DNA of 64,000 bases, taken from the NCBI RefSeq assembly GCF_001649575.2, contig NC_051440.1:16886600-16950599 (forward strand), written 5' to 3'. Numbering within the stretch: the stretch's first letter is position 1; every line of letters begins with the position of its first letter. The notes beneath the pieces are model-generated. The model did not search any database. It worked only from the letters and a program-made list of their open reading frames with translations, and was not told where the DNA came from. The position numbers were made by a program, and so were the translations under genes. Shown here piece after piece: positions 29,501 through 42,985 of this stretch. Source of the stretch: Kryptolebias marmoratus. Its lineage: Eukaryota; Chordata; Actinopteri; Cyprinodontiformes; Rivulidae.

Positions 29501-32500
29501 AAGGTTTTTAACTTAACAGATGTTGTGAAGAACCAAATAAATGAACTAAGCAGAGTGCTAAAACTACTACACATGCCCTACATTTTTTCAAATATTAAAG
29601 AGAAAGAAGTTCATTGTTATCCCTAAAGAAGAACTGTGGTCAGAAAAAAAGCCTGTTCAAAGAAATTAATCATAAGAACTTATGGCAGTGTGTAATAGTG
29701 CAAGTAAAAGCTTTTTCATATGCTCAATACAGAGTGAGTTTTAAGATGACAAAACCTAAGGAAAACCTTTAATTTGTGAGGGTAATCTAAAAACAAACAA
29801 AATGGAATGGAATCTGGAGTAATGACAATAATAATATGGTTTAAGTCAAGATTTATCTTGTTCCACAGTAAATGGCATATCAAGGTAAAACAAAATGCAG
29901 CACATGAAGTGATGCACCCAACATGCATACAGTGCTCACTAATCAAGCTAGAAGCAGTGACATGATTTGAGGCTGATTCAGTTTGTCTAGGCTAAGCAAT
30001 GTCACATGCAAAACAAATGAAGCCAGCGGACTATATGAATGTACTAAAATTGTTCCAGTTCTACACCAGGGATGGTGCAAGAAATGCCACAAATGGAAGT
30101 TATACACACTGCGTTATTTAGAAAACCCATGTGTGGTTATATCTAAAAAAAAGACCTGATGATGTTTATACATGTAGCTGCAGACAGCCTATAAATTCTG
30201 TTAAAAATAGTGATTGTGGATGCAGCTCTATGTGGTATATTGGCCATTTACTATGATTTTTGGTAACACAAAGCAGAAAAATGAGAGACAAGAAGTTTAT
30301 TTTATCCTAGTGCTTGTTTGACTTTATATCCAGGGTAAAACTAGATGTTTTCATTGTTATGTCTTGTATTATAGACAGACTAAACACTACACTGAATTCT
30401 GATTTTTAAACATGGTGCTTACATCATTTGGTAGTTTGTTATTCTTCATAAGTCTGTCTTCAGTTAATGGCAAAAGCAGTTCATTGCCTGGGCAATGCAG
30501 AAAATGGTGCAATTGTACAATCAGTTCTTTAAGGCCTCGAGCCATTATCTTGATCACTGGAAAAACAAACCAACAAACAAATACAATAGTTAGCAAGCAC
30601 TGGCTCTTACTGGTGTCATAGTCTGTGGATTTTGATATAACACTTTTTTCTGTTGGTTCTGTTTTACAGTTATGATCTCTTTGCGTCTCCAGTTCTTGTT
30701 AGACTTGGTCTTTACATGGTTCTTTTTACTTGCTGCTGTTGTAAATTAATGTTTTGGGTAATCATTTTGCTCCTTTGTTAATTTCAGTCAGCCTTTATTT
30801 TTACTTCCCCTGTCACATCTGGGCCAGAGTTGATTGTCACACCTGTTCTGCATTTAGTTTTTTTTTTCTTTCAATTGATGCCCAACCAAGCTATTGTTCG
30901 TGTTCTTTGAAAGATTCTTGTTGTTCCATAATTTTTCCCTCTTTTATGTTATTTCATGTTCTGATTATAGCTCCCCTTCTTGGATTTATTTCTGAATAGA
31001 TTGGTTTTTTTGTGTGTGTGTGTGTGTTTCCTTTTGTCCAAGTTTTTTTCTTGTGTCCTATTTGTAAACCTGTGTTTGGGTGCTTAAATTATTTAGATTT
31101 GACAATGAAAAGCAGTTTGGTGGACACACCCCAAGTGCACCCACATCCCAAAAACCCTTTCTGACTTTGTTTCCAAGTCACACAAATAAATCCAAAACTA
31201 AAGGAAAATCCAGACATGTTGGAATATCCCAGACATTGTTTCAATCCTACAACCCTTGATTTGTTGAAAATATGAATATTGCGATATTAAGTTTGGATAG
31301 AAATCCCTTCAAACCCTCATACTTAAATTTATGCGTATGAGCTGTCATTGAGTAGATTTTAAACTGTAATCACTGATCTCTCCATTAAGAGAAGGTTAAA
31401 GAGTGCTGTCCAATGACTGCCCTTTGAAATGGTTCACTTCAACACACCTAAATTAATTTGTGTTCTGCTCATTTACTGAATCGTAGCAGAAACCATGACT
31501 TCTCATTCTCTCTCTCTCTCTCTCTCTCAACTGAATTCTGATTGAACTCTCTGCCCAAATAAACCTTGGTATGCTATAAAAGCACCATGACAACTGTGTC
31601 CTCCCTGTCTGCACACCCTACAAGCATTTCTTCTGAGCATAAACGAACAACTCCAAAGGAAGACTTTGGAAAAACTGACAAAAAAGAAGGTTTCTTCTTC
31701 TCTGTTGTCCTCGAGTAAAGCAAAGGAGACAAGTTATGGATTGGACTGCTCAGAGCTATTATGCATCTTGTCTGTCTACATAAGCTCAGCAAAAATGAGC
31801 TCAATGATTTCAGCTGTTAATATGATAATCAATTATTCCTGTGTCAGAACTAATAGCCCCAGCCAACTCAAAAGGACATCAATGTTAAACTGAAAGCTCA
31901 AATAAATTATTAAAGTTTTATTTTTCTGTTACGTGCAGTAGAGAGGATTTACCTCCAGATCTTGTGAAAGACGCCAGTTGTTTTTCTTCTCCTTGAGGTC
32001 AATCTCAGGTAGCGTTTATTCTGGTATTATTAAAGAGCTAAAAATGGCCCATGCAGTGATAGCAACCTGAATTCCAGCGCCAAGGGGTATTTGCTTCAGT
32101 GTGAGTGTGTATATGTTTGTGTGGATGGCAAGTGTTTGTATATGACATGATTGTGTCTGTGTATGCTGCTTATGTGAGGATGCCTTTGAGACTAATGTTT
32201 GTGAATGTGTGTGTGCGTGCATGAGTATTGGGGTGTGTGTGGGNGAGGGGGTGTTTGGGGGGGGTATGTATGCTGACGGTGGCAGTTGGAAGCTGGGATA
32301 TGTGTCTAAGAAGAAAACAGGGTGAGAAGACCTCTTTAAATGTGCACAGGTCTGCAGAAAACAACTTTGGCATTTGTGTCAGAGCCCTGCAAATAAGCAC
32401 ACGATAAGTAGGTCCTTTTTGTCATTGTACAGTCTGCATATATTCATCTTTGAGAGCGGTTATTTTTCAGAGGTGTTTTGTTTGTTGTGCATTCACAATG

Positions 32501-32689
32501 CGCATCCTGCTACAATTGTAATTTGTTAAAGCCATACCACTTGAAAACACAACTTCTCATTTTGTGTCTTTTCCTATGTTTTACTATTCCAATGAGTGTG
32601 CTGCCCCTTTTTATTGCAAGCGTCCACTTCTTTTCACTTATATGATCCTTTATTCATTCCTTTTTCATACCTGTTTTGTCTTGTTCAAG
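26521..32689. other. Intergenic desert, 26.5-32.7 kb
   Basis: No gene recognised; the short open frames have no domain-like sequence. It holds a TGTA repeat (28945-28972), a CT run (31507-31528), a TG-rich stretch (32100-32275) and one ambiguous base (N at 32244) next to a G run. Confidence 0.6.
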
Positions 32690-32910
32690 GTGATGTGGTG
32701 GCTGGAGCCTATATGGCCAGTTTATAAAAGGGTCAATACATACACACTCACTTCTATGTGTAGTTTGGATTCACTGAAGTCCAAAAACATGCATACATTC
32801 ATGGCATACAGGAGAGAAAGCCCATGCAGGCATGGGACAATCATGAAACTCCACTCAGAAAGGCTCAGCCACTATTTCAACTGCAAACCCTTTTTGCTGT
32901 GGGTGCACAG
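32690..32910 (+). repeat. Degenerate copy of the repeat at 36.6 kb
   Basis: Same orientation and phrase order as 36550-36925 but heavily decayed: GGCTGGAGCCTATATGG, ATACACACTCACTTC, TCCAAAAACATGCATAC, GGAGAGAAAGCCCATGC, GAAACTCCACTCAGAAAGGC and TTTTTGCTGTGGGTGCAC. Confidence 0.5.
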
Positions 32911-33654
32911 ATGTACATAAATACACATTCATACTACTTGAACATTTGCACTGAGTTACAGCAGTAATCTGCTACAGTGCTTGTACCTCAACAATGTCTC
33001 CCTTCATGCAGGTTGACCAGGGTTTTCTTTGTCTCTTTTGGTTTACTCTTCCTTTTATCAGCTTCCATTTCTATTTGGTCATGAATAAGCCTTTCAAAAT
33101 ACATTCATTTTGCTTTCTTTAAATGTAAACATGAGTTAATGTCTTTTATGTATGTTCATGTGTGGTGCTTCTATGAAACTAGAGTGCTTTCAACATGAGG
33201 ACAAATAGGTCAATTCAAATACTGCTCATTTTCTTGTATTATAACAGCAAACATTCCCAGACATGGATGACATTTATTGCAACTCTCATGACACATTTCA
33301 TAACGTTATGGCATTACTGATGATTTTATGGTTTATTAAGTATTCTTTGACTGGCTGTGTTCTTTTTCAATGTAAATGCACATTAAATACAACCGTACAG
33401 CAAACGAGTGTGCTTCTTGCTTAAGCTGTCTTATTCTGCACATGTTTGAGCAGGTGTATGTGTCTAATATATGTACCAGTATTTTAAGATGAATACAAGA
33501 GCTTTAAAGTTGGAGATTCTACAAATTATAATAATTTTTTTTTGCAAAATCCATGAATGTAAAAAAAAAAATCAACAAAACACTAACTTAGTTAGTCATA
33601 CAATCATTTTTATAGTGGTAAAATTGTATAATCAGGAGGGGGAAAAGACTGCTT

Positions 33655-34020
33655 TTAGTTCTTGTTGTAACCACCACCTTGTGTAGCAACAGCTACTGTT
33701 TTTTGTTTCTGGTGAGTATTGATTAGTGCTGCACTGGAGGGGTTTCTGCTGTTTCCCGTGTGCAGAACAGCTTCACCTCTGGAATGTTGTCATATGAAAT
33801 ACTTGATTTCAGGTGCTCTGACATTATTTCTATTAGATTATGCTCAGGACTTTGTTTTTACCATTCCAAAACATTAACTTCCTTCTTCTTTTACCATTCC
33901 TTTGTAGATGATTTGTGTGCTTAGGGTTGTTGCTTTTCTTAATTATCCACTTTTTCATGACTCCCAGAAGGTGATTAATCCCCCTAGTGAAGGGAAGTCA
34001 CAGAACCAATAAAACATGAA
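33655..34020 (-). mobile_element. Decayed Tc1/mariner-like transposon fragment
   Basis: The + strand resembles the antisense of a Tc1-like transposase: a run through CAGGACTTTG, CCATTCCAAAAC, TTAACTTCC and GTGTGCTTAGGGTTGTTG mirrors the reverse complement of the region around the SPDLNP motif in many fish copies. Frames are broken by stops and indels. No terminal repeats were found, so borders are approximate. Confidence 0.45.
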
Positions 34021-36549
34021 ACCCAGGATCAAGACCTGCTTGAGGCAGCTATTTTTCATTTGCTTGTTTTCATTCAGTTCAATTTACTTTTGGATGTGTT
34101 CGACCTGTTGTTTGGTTAGGTTCAAGCTACATTTTTTTTCCTGACTTTTAGGTACACTAACTTTAGGTGGAATCTATCCATTTCATTTTAGGTATTGTTA
34201 TTCAAGGACAGAACATAAAACAATGTTCATACTAAACAATACAGCTATTGTTGCAAATTAATGCAGAAGGCTAAACCTCTAAAACAGATGATAACTATAA
34301 CAATAGAGCAATGTAAAAGACGCACATACACACAGCAGGGTTATCATTTCGGCACAACTGAATTAAAATGTTTGGTGTCTTTTGACATATTGATGAACTC
34401 TTCTCTGAATAAGTAGGTAGACAGTATGTGCCAGTAAGTGCAGCTAAATTTGATGGAAGTCTCAGCAGACAGCCTAAAAACTACACATGTTTGTCTCATT
34501 TATACCTGACCCATTCTTTGGGTATAACCTGACTGACATGACATTCACTCTACTTCTTTAATTTTGTTTTCAGCACTGTGCAGCAATTTCACTCGCAGAT
34601 TGCTGAAAGCTGCAAGGTTTTTGATACCATATTGGCCACATCTGTGTCATACTTCCTTCAGTAATGATAAATCTTATTCTGTTAATTTCAAACAGTAGTT
34701 GTTTGAAAGATGATCTCTCCTTTTCACAACAATTGAAAGAGGTCACCAATGTTGTGATGTGTTTCTGTGATGCTCCTGATATAAAACTTTAAAGATTTTA
34801 GGGCCTTTAATTCCCATGCTATATTTAACATCTGTTTGGAAAGCCAAAGCAAACCCAGATAAAAAGTTAGCAGTTGGGCAATGCAGTCAGCAGTACCACC
34901 TGAAGAGTTAATGATTTAAAAAAAAAAAAAACAAGATCTAAGGTCCTTCTAATATATTTTGTGGGTGTCCATATATATAATTTGCATGCATGTCCTATTA
35001 GAAGACAAATACCTTATTGTCAAACAAGTTAAATTAAGTGTCTTTTTAATCAAATGATTATAGACAGGGGTGTTTAATGACACAAGCAACTTGCATTTGT
35101 CTGCCTCAAAGATTATCAGAAATATTTCAAAGAACATCGGGCAACCCTTTCACAATCTCACATTGACTACTAGTATCTTATGTAATCAGTAACTTTAAAA
35201 AAAACTTTAGCATGTTTCATATGATGCAAGTGCTAGACATAATGATGTTGTTGATCAGTATGCTGTATGGTGCTGAACACTTCAATCCCAGATTAAGATC
35301 TTAATAAAGACAGTTGAGTACTTTGTATCTTTTTCTTTAGGGTAAGGTCATCAGATTCATGTTGGCTTTGCTCTTATCTATTTAGTAAAAACAAGTCTTG
35401 GATGATTTGACTCTAGGTCCTTGTTAAAATAAATAGGTGCACTTTCCAGATAAGGACATTATACAATATATAGTCAAAAAATATTGGAAACATATACACA
35501 CAAATACATGTGACATTCAAAGACTGCAAGACAACTATTTATAGGACATAGTTAAGCACAAAAAATGCAACTGATTTCACAGATCTTAAAAATTAAACAA
35601 AAATAATGACAAACATTAACATGATATTATATAGTATATACTGGTCCTGAAACAAACAAAAAAAAACTTATGATGAACTTGAAAAATGACCTAAAACAGT
35701 TTATTTGTTATTAAAAAAATGAGTCTTCCTAAACCTGCAGTATGTTGCAAAAAGCTGTTTGACTGGTTACTCAAATTGAACTTTATGGAACTTGAAATAC
35801 TGGTACAGAAGACAACTTGTTACTTTCTAAAAATCCATTTCTTAGCATAAACAGGAGCTACAGTATTGCTGGGTCACATCCCTGGGCTGTTAGCTCAAAA
35901 TATTTAACAGAAAGGCATTGAACCAACAGATGTAAAAACACTACAGTGCACTTCTGATTCTTGATACGCAGCAAGTGGTAGAGCTTTTCGATAGATAACT
36001 AACTTACAGTGGAGAGTAAACTAGTTTATTCTTAAAAAAAAAACAACTATTTGTTGAAACTGCATACATGCACACACACTTATGTGTCAGTTTTTTGGGG
36101 TGGTGTGACTGGGATTGATGGAAATTTGACTGCAGTAGTTGCCTGGTAACAGTGTTGATCTGTGTATATGTGCACTACTGGGGTGTGATCGGGGCAAGCT
36201 GCAGGTCAGGTTATTGAGATAATGACTGCGCTCAATATTTGTTACTGTATCAGTGAGTTCTTGTCAGCTAGATCTAATCTGTGCTTCCATACAATCCAAT
36301 GTAATGCTTTTACTAAATCACAAAAATATAACTGAAATATCTGGGAAATTAAATTTAAAGTTTTGCTTGTTCGCTAAGAGACAGAGCAACATGTTGCACA
36401 CACACACACACACCCTCCCACACACACACAAATAAGCACTCACATGATGTCACTGGAGTTATATTGAACTGAAATTTGGTCTCACATTATGGCATTTAAG
36501 ATTGTCCTCGATTTATAATTTTTAATCCATAAGGGAAATAAACCATCAA
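34021..36549. other. Intergenic sequence, no feature recognised
   Basis: AT-rich, with A runs at 34917-34931 and 36032-36042 and a CA tract at 36397-36432. I see no coding signal. Confidence 0.6.
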
Positions 36550-36925
36550 GACAGAAAATCCATCCATCATTCATCCATTTCCTTTACCTGCTTTTTCTAT
36601 CCTGGGTCACTAGAGAGCTCGTGCCTATTTCCAATGGTCACTGTGCGAGAGGCGGGGTACATCCTGGACAGGTCTCCAGTCCATCGCAGGGCCACATAGA
36701 GACAAAACGAGACAAACAACCATTCACACCCTCACTCACTTTAGAGTTACCAATTAACCTAACATGAAAGTTTTTGGTCTGTAGGAGGAAACAGGAGTAC
36801 CCAGAGATAACCCATGTGTGCATGGGGAGAACATACAAACTCCACCCAGAAAGCCCTGAAGACGAACATGTGACCTTTTTGCTGTGAGGCGACAGCACTA
36901 ACCACTGCACATGTGTGCCGCTAGG
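36550..36925 (+). repeat. Common teleost interspersed repeat
   Basis: Reads in the order known from many fish genomes: CATCCATTTCC start, GGCGGGGTACATCCTGGACAG, GTCTCCAGTCCATCGCAGGG, CCATTCACACC, CCAATTAACCTAACATG, GGAGGAAACAGGAGTACCC, GGGGAGAACATACAAACTCC and GCTGTGAGGCGACAGCACTA. It is probably LINE- or SINE-derived; I do not assign a family. It is one of the better-preserved repeats here. Confidence 0.7.
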
Positions 36926-39900
36926 ATAGAAAATTCATACAGAAAAAATAAACAAATATCTTGAAATTTAATAGCCGTTATGGTGAATTTATGTGAAATG
37001 CTGCTTTTCTTTAAAATTCTTGTAAATCAAGCAAGCATTCCAAATAATCATTCTGTAATCATTTGCAGCTGCATTTTATCAACTTTCTTAGAATTAAAGG
37101 TCAGTGTCATTTAGTCTTTCTGGCTGAAAATGAAAAATGAGAAAGAGATAAACAAAAAAGAAACTGCTAACATGCCAGCGTTAATTAAATGCTTTAAAAG
37201 TGTTTTGGTGTGAATGATTTTTTTTCTTATTTGTTTTTTTCATACATAAATTTGGTCATATGTTAAAGATGAAGTTAAGAGTTGGTTAGAAATATTAAAT
37301 TAAAACATGATATGAAAACATATGATCATGTATCCCTCTGTGTCCTGGTGTCCTTGATTTGTATTTGCAGCACAAAACATGAATATTAGTGTTAAGAAAA
37401 CAGATTCTCTAAAAAAACTTATCTTACTATTTTTTTTCCTTGTATAACACCCTCTTGAGGACCTGTCTTGTCTTTAATTAAGTCTTGTGTCTCTGCATAC
37501 ATTCAGTGTTTCGGTATTGTATGTTGTTTTTGCTTTGATGTCTTCCTTCTGCCATGAGAGTTGTTGCAGCAGGACTGCAAAAATACACAAATTACCCTTT
37601 TTTTCCAGAAAGGAAAACAAAATTGCACCCTTAAACACATTAACTTTGTAAAATATAGAGACTTTACATGTGACACCAGAGTTTGCATTATATTTGAACT
37701 TTATGGCCACAGAGAATTAAGAAATGATGTTAAGACACACAATTCAGCCTCTATCTGAGGCTTCTATTCCATGACTAAATAAATAAAGTCAGCCTTTCCA
37801 TTGCACTCAGTTACTGATGAGGAAGAAAAGACTGAAGATGACCTTAGATAAAATCAGATGAGAGTGTTTTAACTCCGAGGTGTTCTCTCAGAGGAATAGC
37901 CACTATAGAAACACTGAAGTGACAAAAAACAAAAACCATAACATCTTGCAGATAAATAAAAGGTATTGTTAAAGACTAGGCTTAATTTACCTAATCTTCA
38001 CAGTGAATCTAATTCTCTGTGATTTGTTTACATTAACAGTTTTTACTGGAAGAGCAGGTGCTGGATGAGGTAGATGCTGATGTGGAACAGTATTTATGGG
38101 CTTGATCACAAGACACCTGAGGAAAATGATTTCCCAGATGTCTCGAGGCATTATTGTGTTAGGATCCCCAGAACAGCTTAAATTTTTTAATCATGGTTAA
38201 TTACTTCTACATGCAGTGATTTATTAAAATTTGACCCACATGTGGTTCCAACAAAATTATTTAGAGTGACAGAACCAACTATTGTTACCTACAGGAAACA
38301 AAGTGCTATTTCTGTTAGGTTTTCTTGATAAAAAAAAAAAAAAAAAAAAACACAAAAAAAACCAAGCAAATAAAAAAGTGAAGTAATTTTCCAGTGTGGT
38401 TTAAATTAAGAGTTAATTAAGAGGATTATGATAATTATTGAATCTGTTCTTATTTTTTGTTTTATTGTAATACAACATTAAAAATGTTGAGGCTCTGAAA
38501 AGACAAAGATAATTTAAACTGAAACCTGAGTTCTGGTTAAATCTCTGTGTTCATCACTTTGTCTAACATCTTATGTATATTTGTATGAATGAGAAATCTT
38601 TCTCCTTCGGTGCAAACATAGTTCAAAATCACAATCGCCCTTTTTGTTCACTGTTGTGGAGTCGTTTATGTTTGTGGTAGTGCGTGTGTGTTTATGTGCT
38701 GACTTTGATAGAGGTCATGCCAGAGAGGTGATCTTTATCTGCTCGTGCATCTGCTCGATCGTGTCCACTATAGTCTCTGTTCCTGTGTAACAATTCAAAG
38801 ATAGAGCCTATCTGAGAGAAAGGCAATGTGGCTGAGGCTGCATTTGTAGATCAGGGGACAGAAGACACTTTAGATTCATCAAAATGTATAAATTTATGTG
38901 AGCTTGGACTTAACCTTGTTATGTTTGACATGACAAAAGCCAGGTCCTACGGCAGGAAGGGGAAAAAACAGTTAACAGTTAGAACAATAAATCACAACAA
39001 CAAAATCTTTCTAATATTGCATATTTACCCCAGCGCTTTCACAAATGTGCACACACGATGAAAACGTCTTGCTGTTGGAGGCGAGTGAGTCTTTGTTTTG
39101 TTCTCAGATCTTCAGTAGCAATAATAAAGAGTTATGAGTGTGCATATGGCAATAATGCTTAACGTAAAGACTAAACTGAACCACCAAATGACAATGCTTA
39201 ATATGGATTAATAGCACATTTGTCCTATATTGCTATGATGCTATGATAATAATTAACTTTACAGCCATATGAGAGAGATGGCAAGCTGCTTCATTAATGA
39301 ACTACTTTTCAGGTCTCAATGACCAGCAAGAGAGAAGAAAAACGTATTACTTTTACAGTCATCAAAAGGAAAAGAGATCAGCTTGGGCCAGAAAACACTT
39401 TAAAGAAATATTTAATGTAGTCAGATTAGATGAAGGAGCAGAAAGTGAGGGGGCTTTCAGTGAAACTGAGAAGCGAGACATATACTTGACAAATGCAGCA
39501 GGGGAGAATGATTATGGAAGTAAAACAAGGAGACAGCAGTGGAAGGGTGATAATAATTTGTTTGAGGAAGTGCCATCTGCACTCTCTGGAAATATAGGCG
39601 CAAGTTTCTTGCTTGTAGAACAGAGCAGTAAGTGGTTATGAGGATGCAACTAAAGCCCACGATGAGGACTTTCAGAGAAACTGTGCATTGTTCATTGGGA
39701 CATGTTACATTTATGTAATCTTGCACATGTCTGCACTTTTTCTAAAAATAAAACATAATTTGTTTGATCTTTACAGTTTGTAGACTTGAAAATTACTTTC
39801 CTTCTTCTTTCAAAATGGTTGTCAGTTTCATACATGCTACTGAATGCTTCTGTTTGTTTATTTATGATTTTTTTTTTTTTCAAACTTAATAGCCTCAGTT

Positions 39901-41439
39901 CATTCAGTCAACTGTGGCATAGATGAAAGGATCAAACAGGAATCTTGATTGAGATCATTAAAACTGTTTTTTTATGTTCTTCTGATCTAAAAGCTGGAGT
40001 TCTTGTGTGGGAGCTAAACAAAGTTTTGCAAAAAAAATCACCACATTTCTACCATAAGGATGAAAGGAGAGTGAAAGCTGTTTGATGCAAACTATACAAT
40101 ATGTACAAATGATGATGGACTAGAAAGCAATGACTGAAAATTTTCCATCATCAGAATTTAAAAGGTTTCAAAGCTAAATAATATTTTCTACACTGAAGGC
40201 ACTACATCTTTATACCACAGAGAAGGAACAACATGCCATAAATGTTGACACTGCCAAAGATCGTGTCCAGACTGTTGCTAACAGTTGCTCTGTTGGTTTA
40301 TAGAAAGTTTTCTCTCAGCCCCAAAAATCTGTTGCAAAATTGTGTTTGCACAACAATATTTCCCTTGTGCCAGGCCACCAGCTCACTCAGCACGACTCAG
40401 CAACATCAACTGTTTTTAATAACACTTTAAATATATCAGTGAGTGGCAGGTCTAAAATGCAGGCAGGCCAGTTCAGCACCTGCACTTTATTTATTTATTT
40501 AATTAAAGAAAAAAAAAATGTTGTTTTATAGTGTTAGGTGAAAACTACAAACTAAACAATTTGTCAAATCATAAAAGAGCTTGTGACTTTCTGGTGGTGT
40601 GCAGCTTGATGTAAATAAAGCATATTTTTGCAGTTTACTAAGAACAATGTCAGTGAAATGTTTGGAAGCAGCTACCTACCAATATTGAAAGTGTCTGACC
40701 CTTTGATTGGAACTGTATGGGATTTAATTGCATGGTGTAAATAAAACTGATCATACTGGTTGCAGCAAATTATATATATTTTTTAACTGATCAAGGTTTT
40801 CTAAAGTGTTCTTGAGCCTTTTTTCAGATTTTTTTTAAGGCCCTCAGATTGCTCCTATTATAGGCTGGCCTTTTGTGTAGATTCATCTGGAATTAATTAA
40901 ATCTTCTAATTATTCTAATTTATTGTAGTTTCACGATCTAAATTTGTCCTTGAATGATTTGTTTGCTATTAGTCTAACAGTAACAAAATAACCCTACTTT
41001 CATAGCATAAATAATACCACATTTTAAGTAATGATTAGACATACTTTTGCTAAATGCTACTGTTTACCTCAATTAAGTTTACTTTACTTTGAAAAAAGAT
41101 AAAATATCGCCACTCTATTTTGAACAATTGACTTTGGGGACTATGAGCATTTCCTATAAGTCTGTGCAGTTTAAAAATAACAATTTTTACACACAATGGC
41201 AAAGTTGCAATTAAAAAAATTAGTAGGTTATGTATTTTTTTTTATCTTGATCTGACATGTTTTGTAGTTGTGCAAGTTAAACTTGGCATCCACTTAACTA
41301 TTATAAGTTGAGGAAGTGAGATCTCCCAGTAAAACCTAAATATCTGTGGTTTTGCATAAATATGTATGGCAGTGAAAAAGTGAGGCACTGCAATAACTTG
41401 TGACAGTTTGACTACTTGGTTGGAAAAGAGCAATTCATG
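36926..41439. other. Intergenic desert, 36.9-41.4 kb
   Basis: No gene or named repeat recognised. A poly-A tract of about 20 lies at 38331-38350. A 114-codon open frame at 39297-39641 is Lys/Glu/Ser-rich with no motif; I treat it as chance. Confidence 0.55.
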
Positions 41440-41920
41440 TCCCACCAAGATATATAAGTGATAAGTGGGTAAGAGTTACTTTGCGGTCAGCCATCCCTCT
41501 GCTGCTCTCTCTCTCTTTCCTAGTGATCGTGACTGTACTAACAAAAGCTCTCATCTGGGAAAAATGGTTGCTCTCCATGTGCAGACTCCCCGGTTGCCGG
41601 GGAAACCAGTCTAAAGTTGTGAGCAAGAGGCAACGCACGCCTCTGCAGTGCAGCAGAAAAACAGCAGCACAAGCCTGGACTTGGAGTGACGGCATACGCG
41701 GCAACAGTCATCACGATACAGTTACACAGTTCTCCAAACTCTCGAGCTGTCGCCATTTTACCCTTGTTGTTGCACACGCAGAAATAAAACACACACCCAA
41801 CAGCTTTGTTTCACATGTGGGTGGGTTTTGAAGTGGCCAGCGCTGTTTGCTGCCATAAACAAGTAAAGTCAGAGTGAGGAGTCCTGGAGTAAACACTCGA
41901 TTCTCACTGATCAGTGTGTA
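41440..41920. other. CpG-containing GC-richer island in the intergenic desert, unassigned
   Basis: This block stands out from AT-rich surroundings and contains many CpGs (for example GCATACGCGGC at 41691-41701 and CTCGAGCTGTCGCC at 41741-41754). On the - strand it has the look of a first exon: AAAATGGCGACAGC near 41795 opens an 84-codon frame (41792-41538, MATAREFGELCNC...). I recognise no domain. It may be a transposon promoter, a processed fragment or a non-coding RNA start. Confidence 0.3.
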
Positions 41921-42849
41921 GTTGGAGTGCTGTTACACAAGAATAAAGCCAAAAACATAGATGAATCCAAGAAATATATGTCTAACAGAAATGAGCACAA
42001 ATAACAGAAATTTTGAGCTAGACACCTTAGAAAAGAACACCTTGGCAGTTCCTGCTCCTGACCTATTTATATTTTTAGGGATTTGTAACCAGAGCACTCC
42101 CTCTGATTTCTCATATGCAGTCTCTGTAAAACATGCACAAACACCTGGTGTAATGTAATACCCTGTCAGCAGTAAAACCAGAGTACCCTCACGTTCTCTT
42201 CATCCGATGTCTTCATTGAGAAAATTATAGTCCAACAATAACAGGACTGTTATCATGATGAAAAACGAAATCAACAATTCTAAGACCAATGAGAGGTTTT
42301 GAGATAGATTCTGAACTCAGCAGTGCATAAAAATAATGTGAACATGCTGAAAGCCATTTGTTGACCGACAGTATTTCAGCTCAGTGTCAGACTTCAGACT
42401 GACAGATTAGTTTATGATGATGATGATAAAGCTATGCTTAACCTTAAAAAAGGTTTTCAATCAATTTAATTAGCAGATTATTCTATAAAAAATATTGAAA
42501 CAGAAATTTCTTTAAATGTTTCCACATATTTAACCCTGACTAAAGAACAGTAAAAACCTGTAAATAACCTCACACTAATAAACACAATGAAAGCTCATAC
42601 AATGTGCATTTAAAATAAAGCCTCAACAAATATACTGACCAATAACACATCCGACATGATGTGGTTGTATGTCAGTTCAATGTAGGTCAAGGTTCTCATA
42701 CGTTAAGCTTACCTGAGCAATGTGCAGCAATTGCACGTCAAGAATATTTTAATTTTAGTTTTTTGTAAATGTTTAAAATCTCATTTAAAGTTGTGAGCTG
42801 CCTCTGAAAGTTTTTTGAGTCCCTTTGAGGGTCATAATATTTCTGAATA

Positions 42850-42985
42850 ACTGTTGGAATAATAATAAGATAACTCTATTTCTCGAAATTGATGCCATAC
42901 AAAAAGCTAATACCAGATAAAATATTAATTGCTCATCACCTTTCCATAGAACTCTTGTTGAAAAAAAAAAATCTTTGAACTTTGC
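42850..42985. mobile_element. Single arm of the foldback MITE family
   Basis: Contains AAAATATTAATTGCTCATC, then CTTTCCATAGAACTC and a TTGAA...ATCTTTGAACTTT end matching the right arm consensus of the family. An A-run interrupts it at 42961-42970. The left boundary is vague. Confidence 0.4.

Noticed and set aside
36253..36435. Short frame ending in a His/Thr repeat
   Set aside because: It runs into a CA microsatellite with no homology.
39297..39641. 114-codon open frame on the + strand in the desert
   Set aside because: It has no signal peptide, domain or repeat structure, no flanking splice or promoter logic, and its composition matches AT-rich random sequence.
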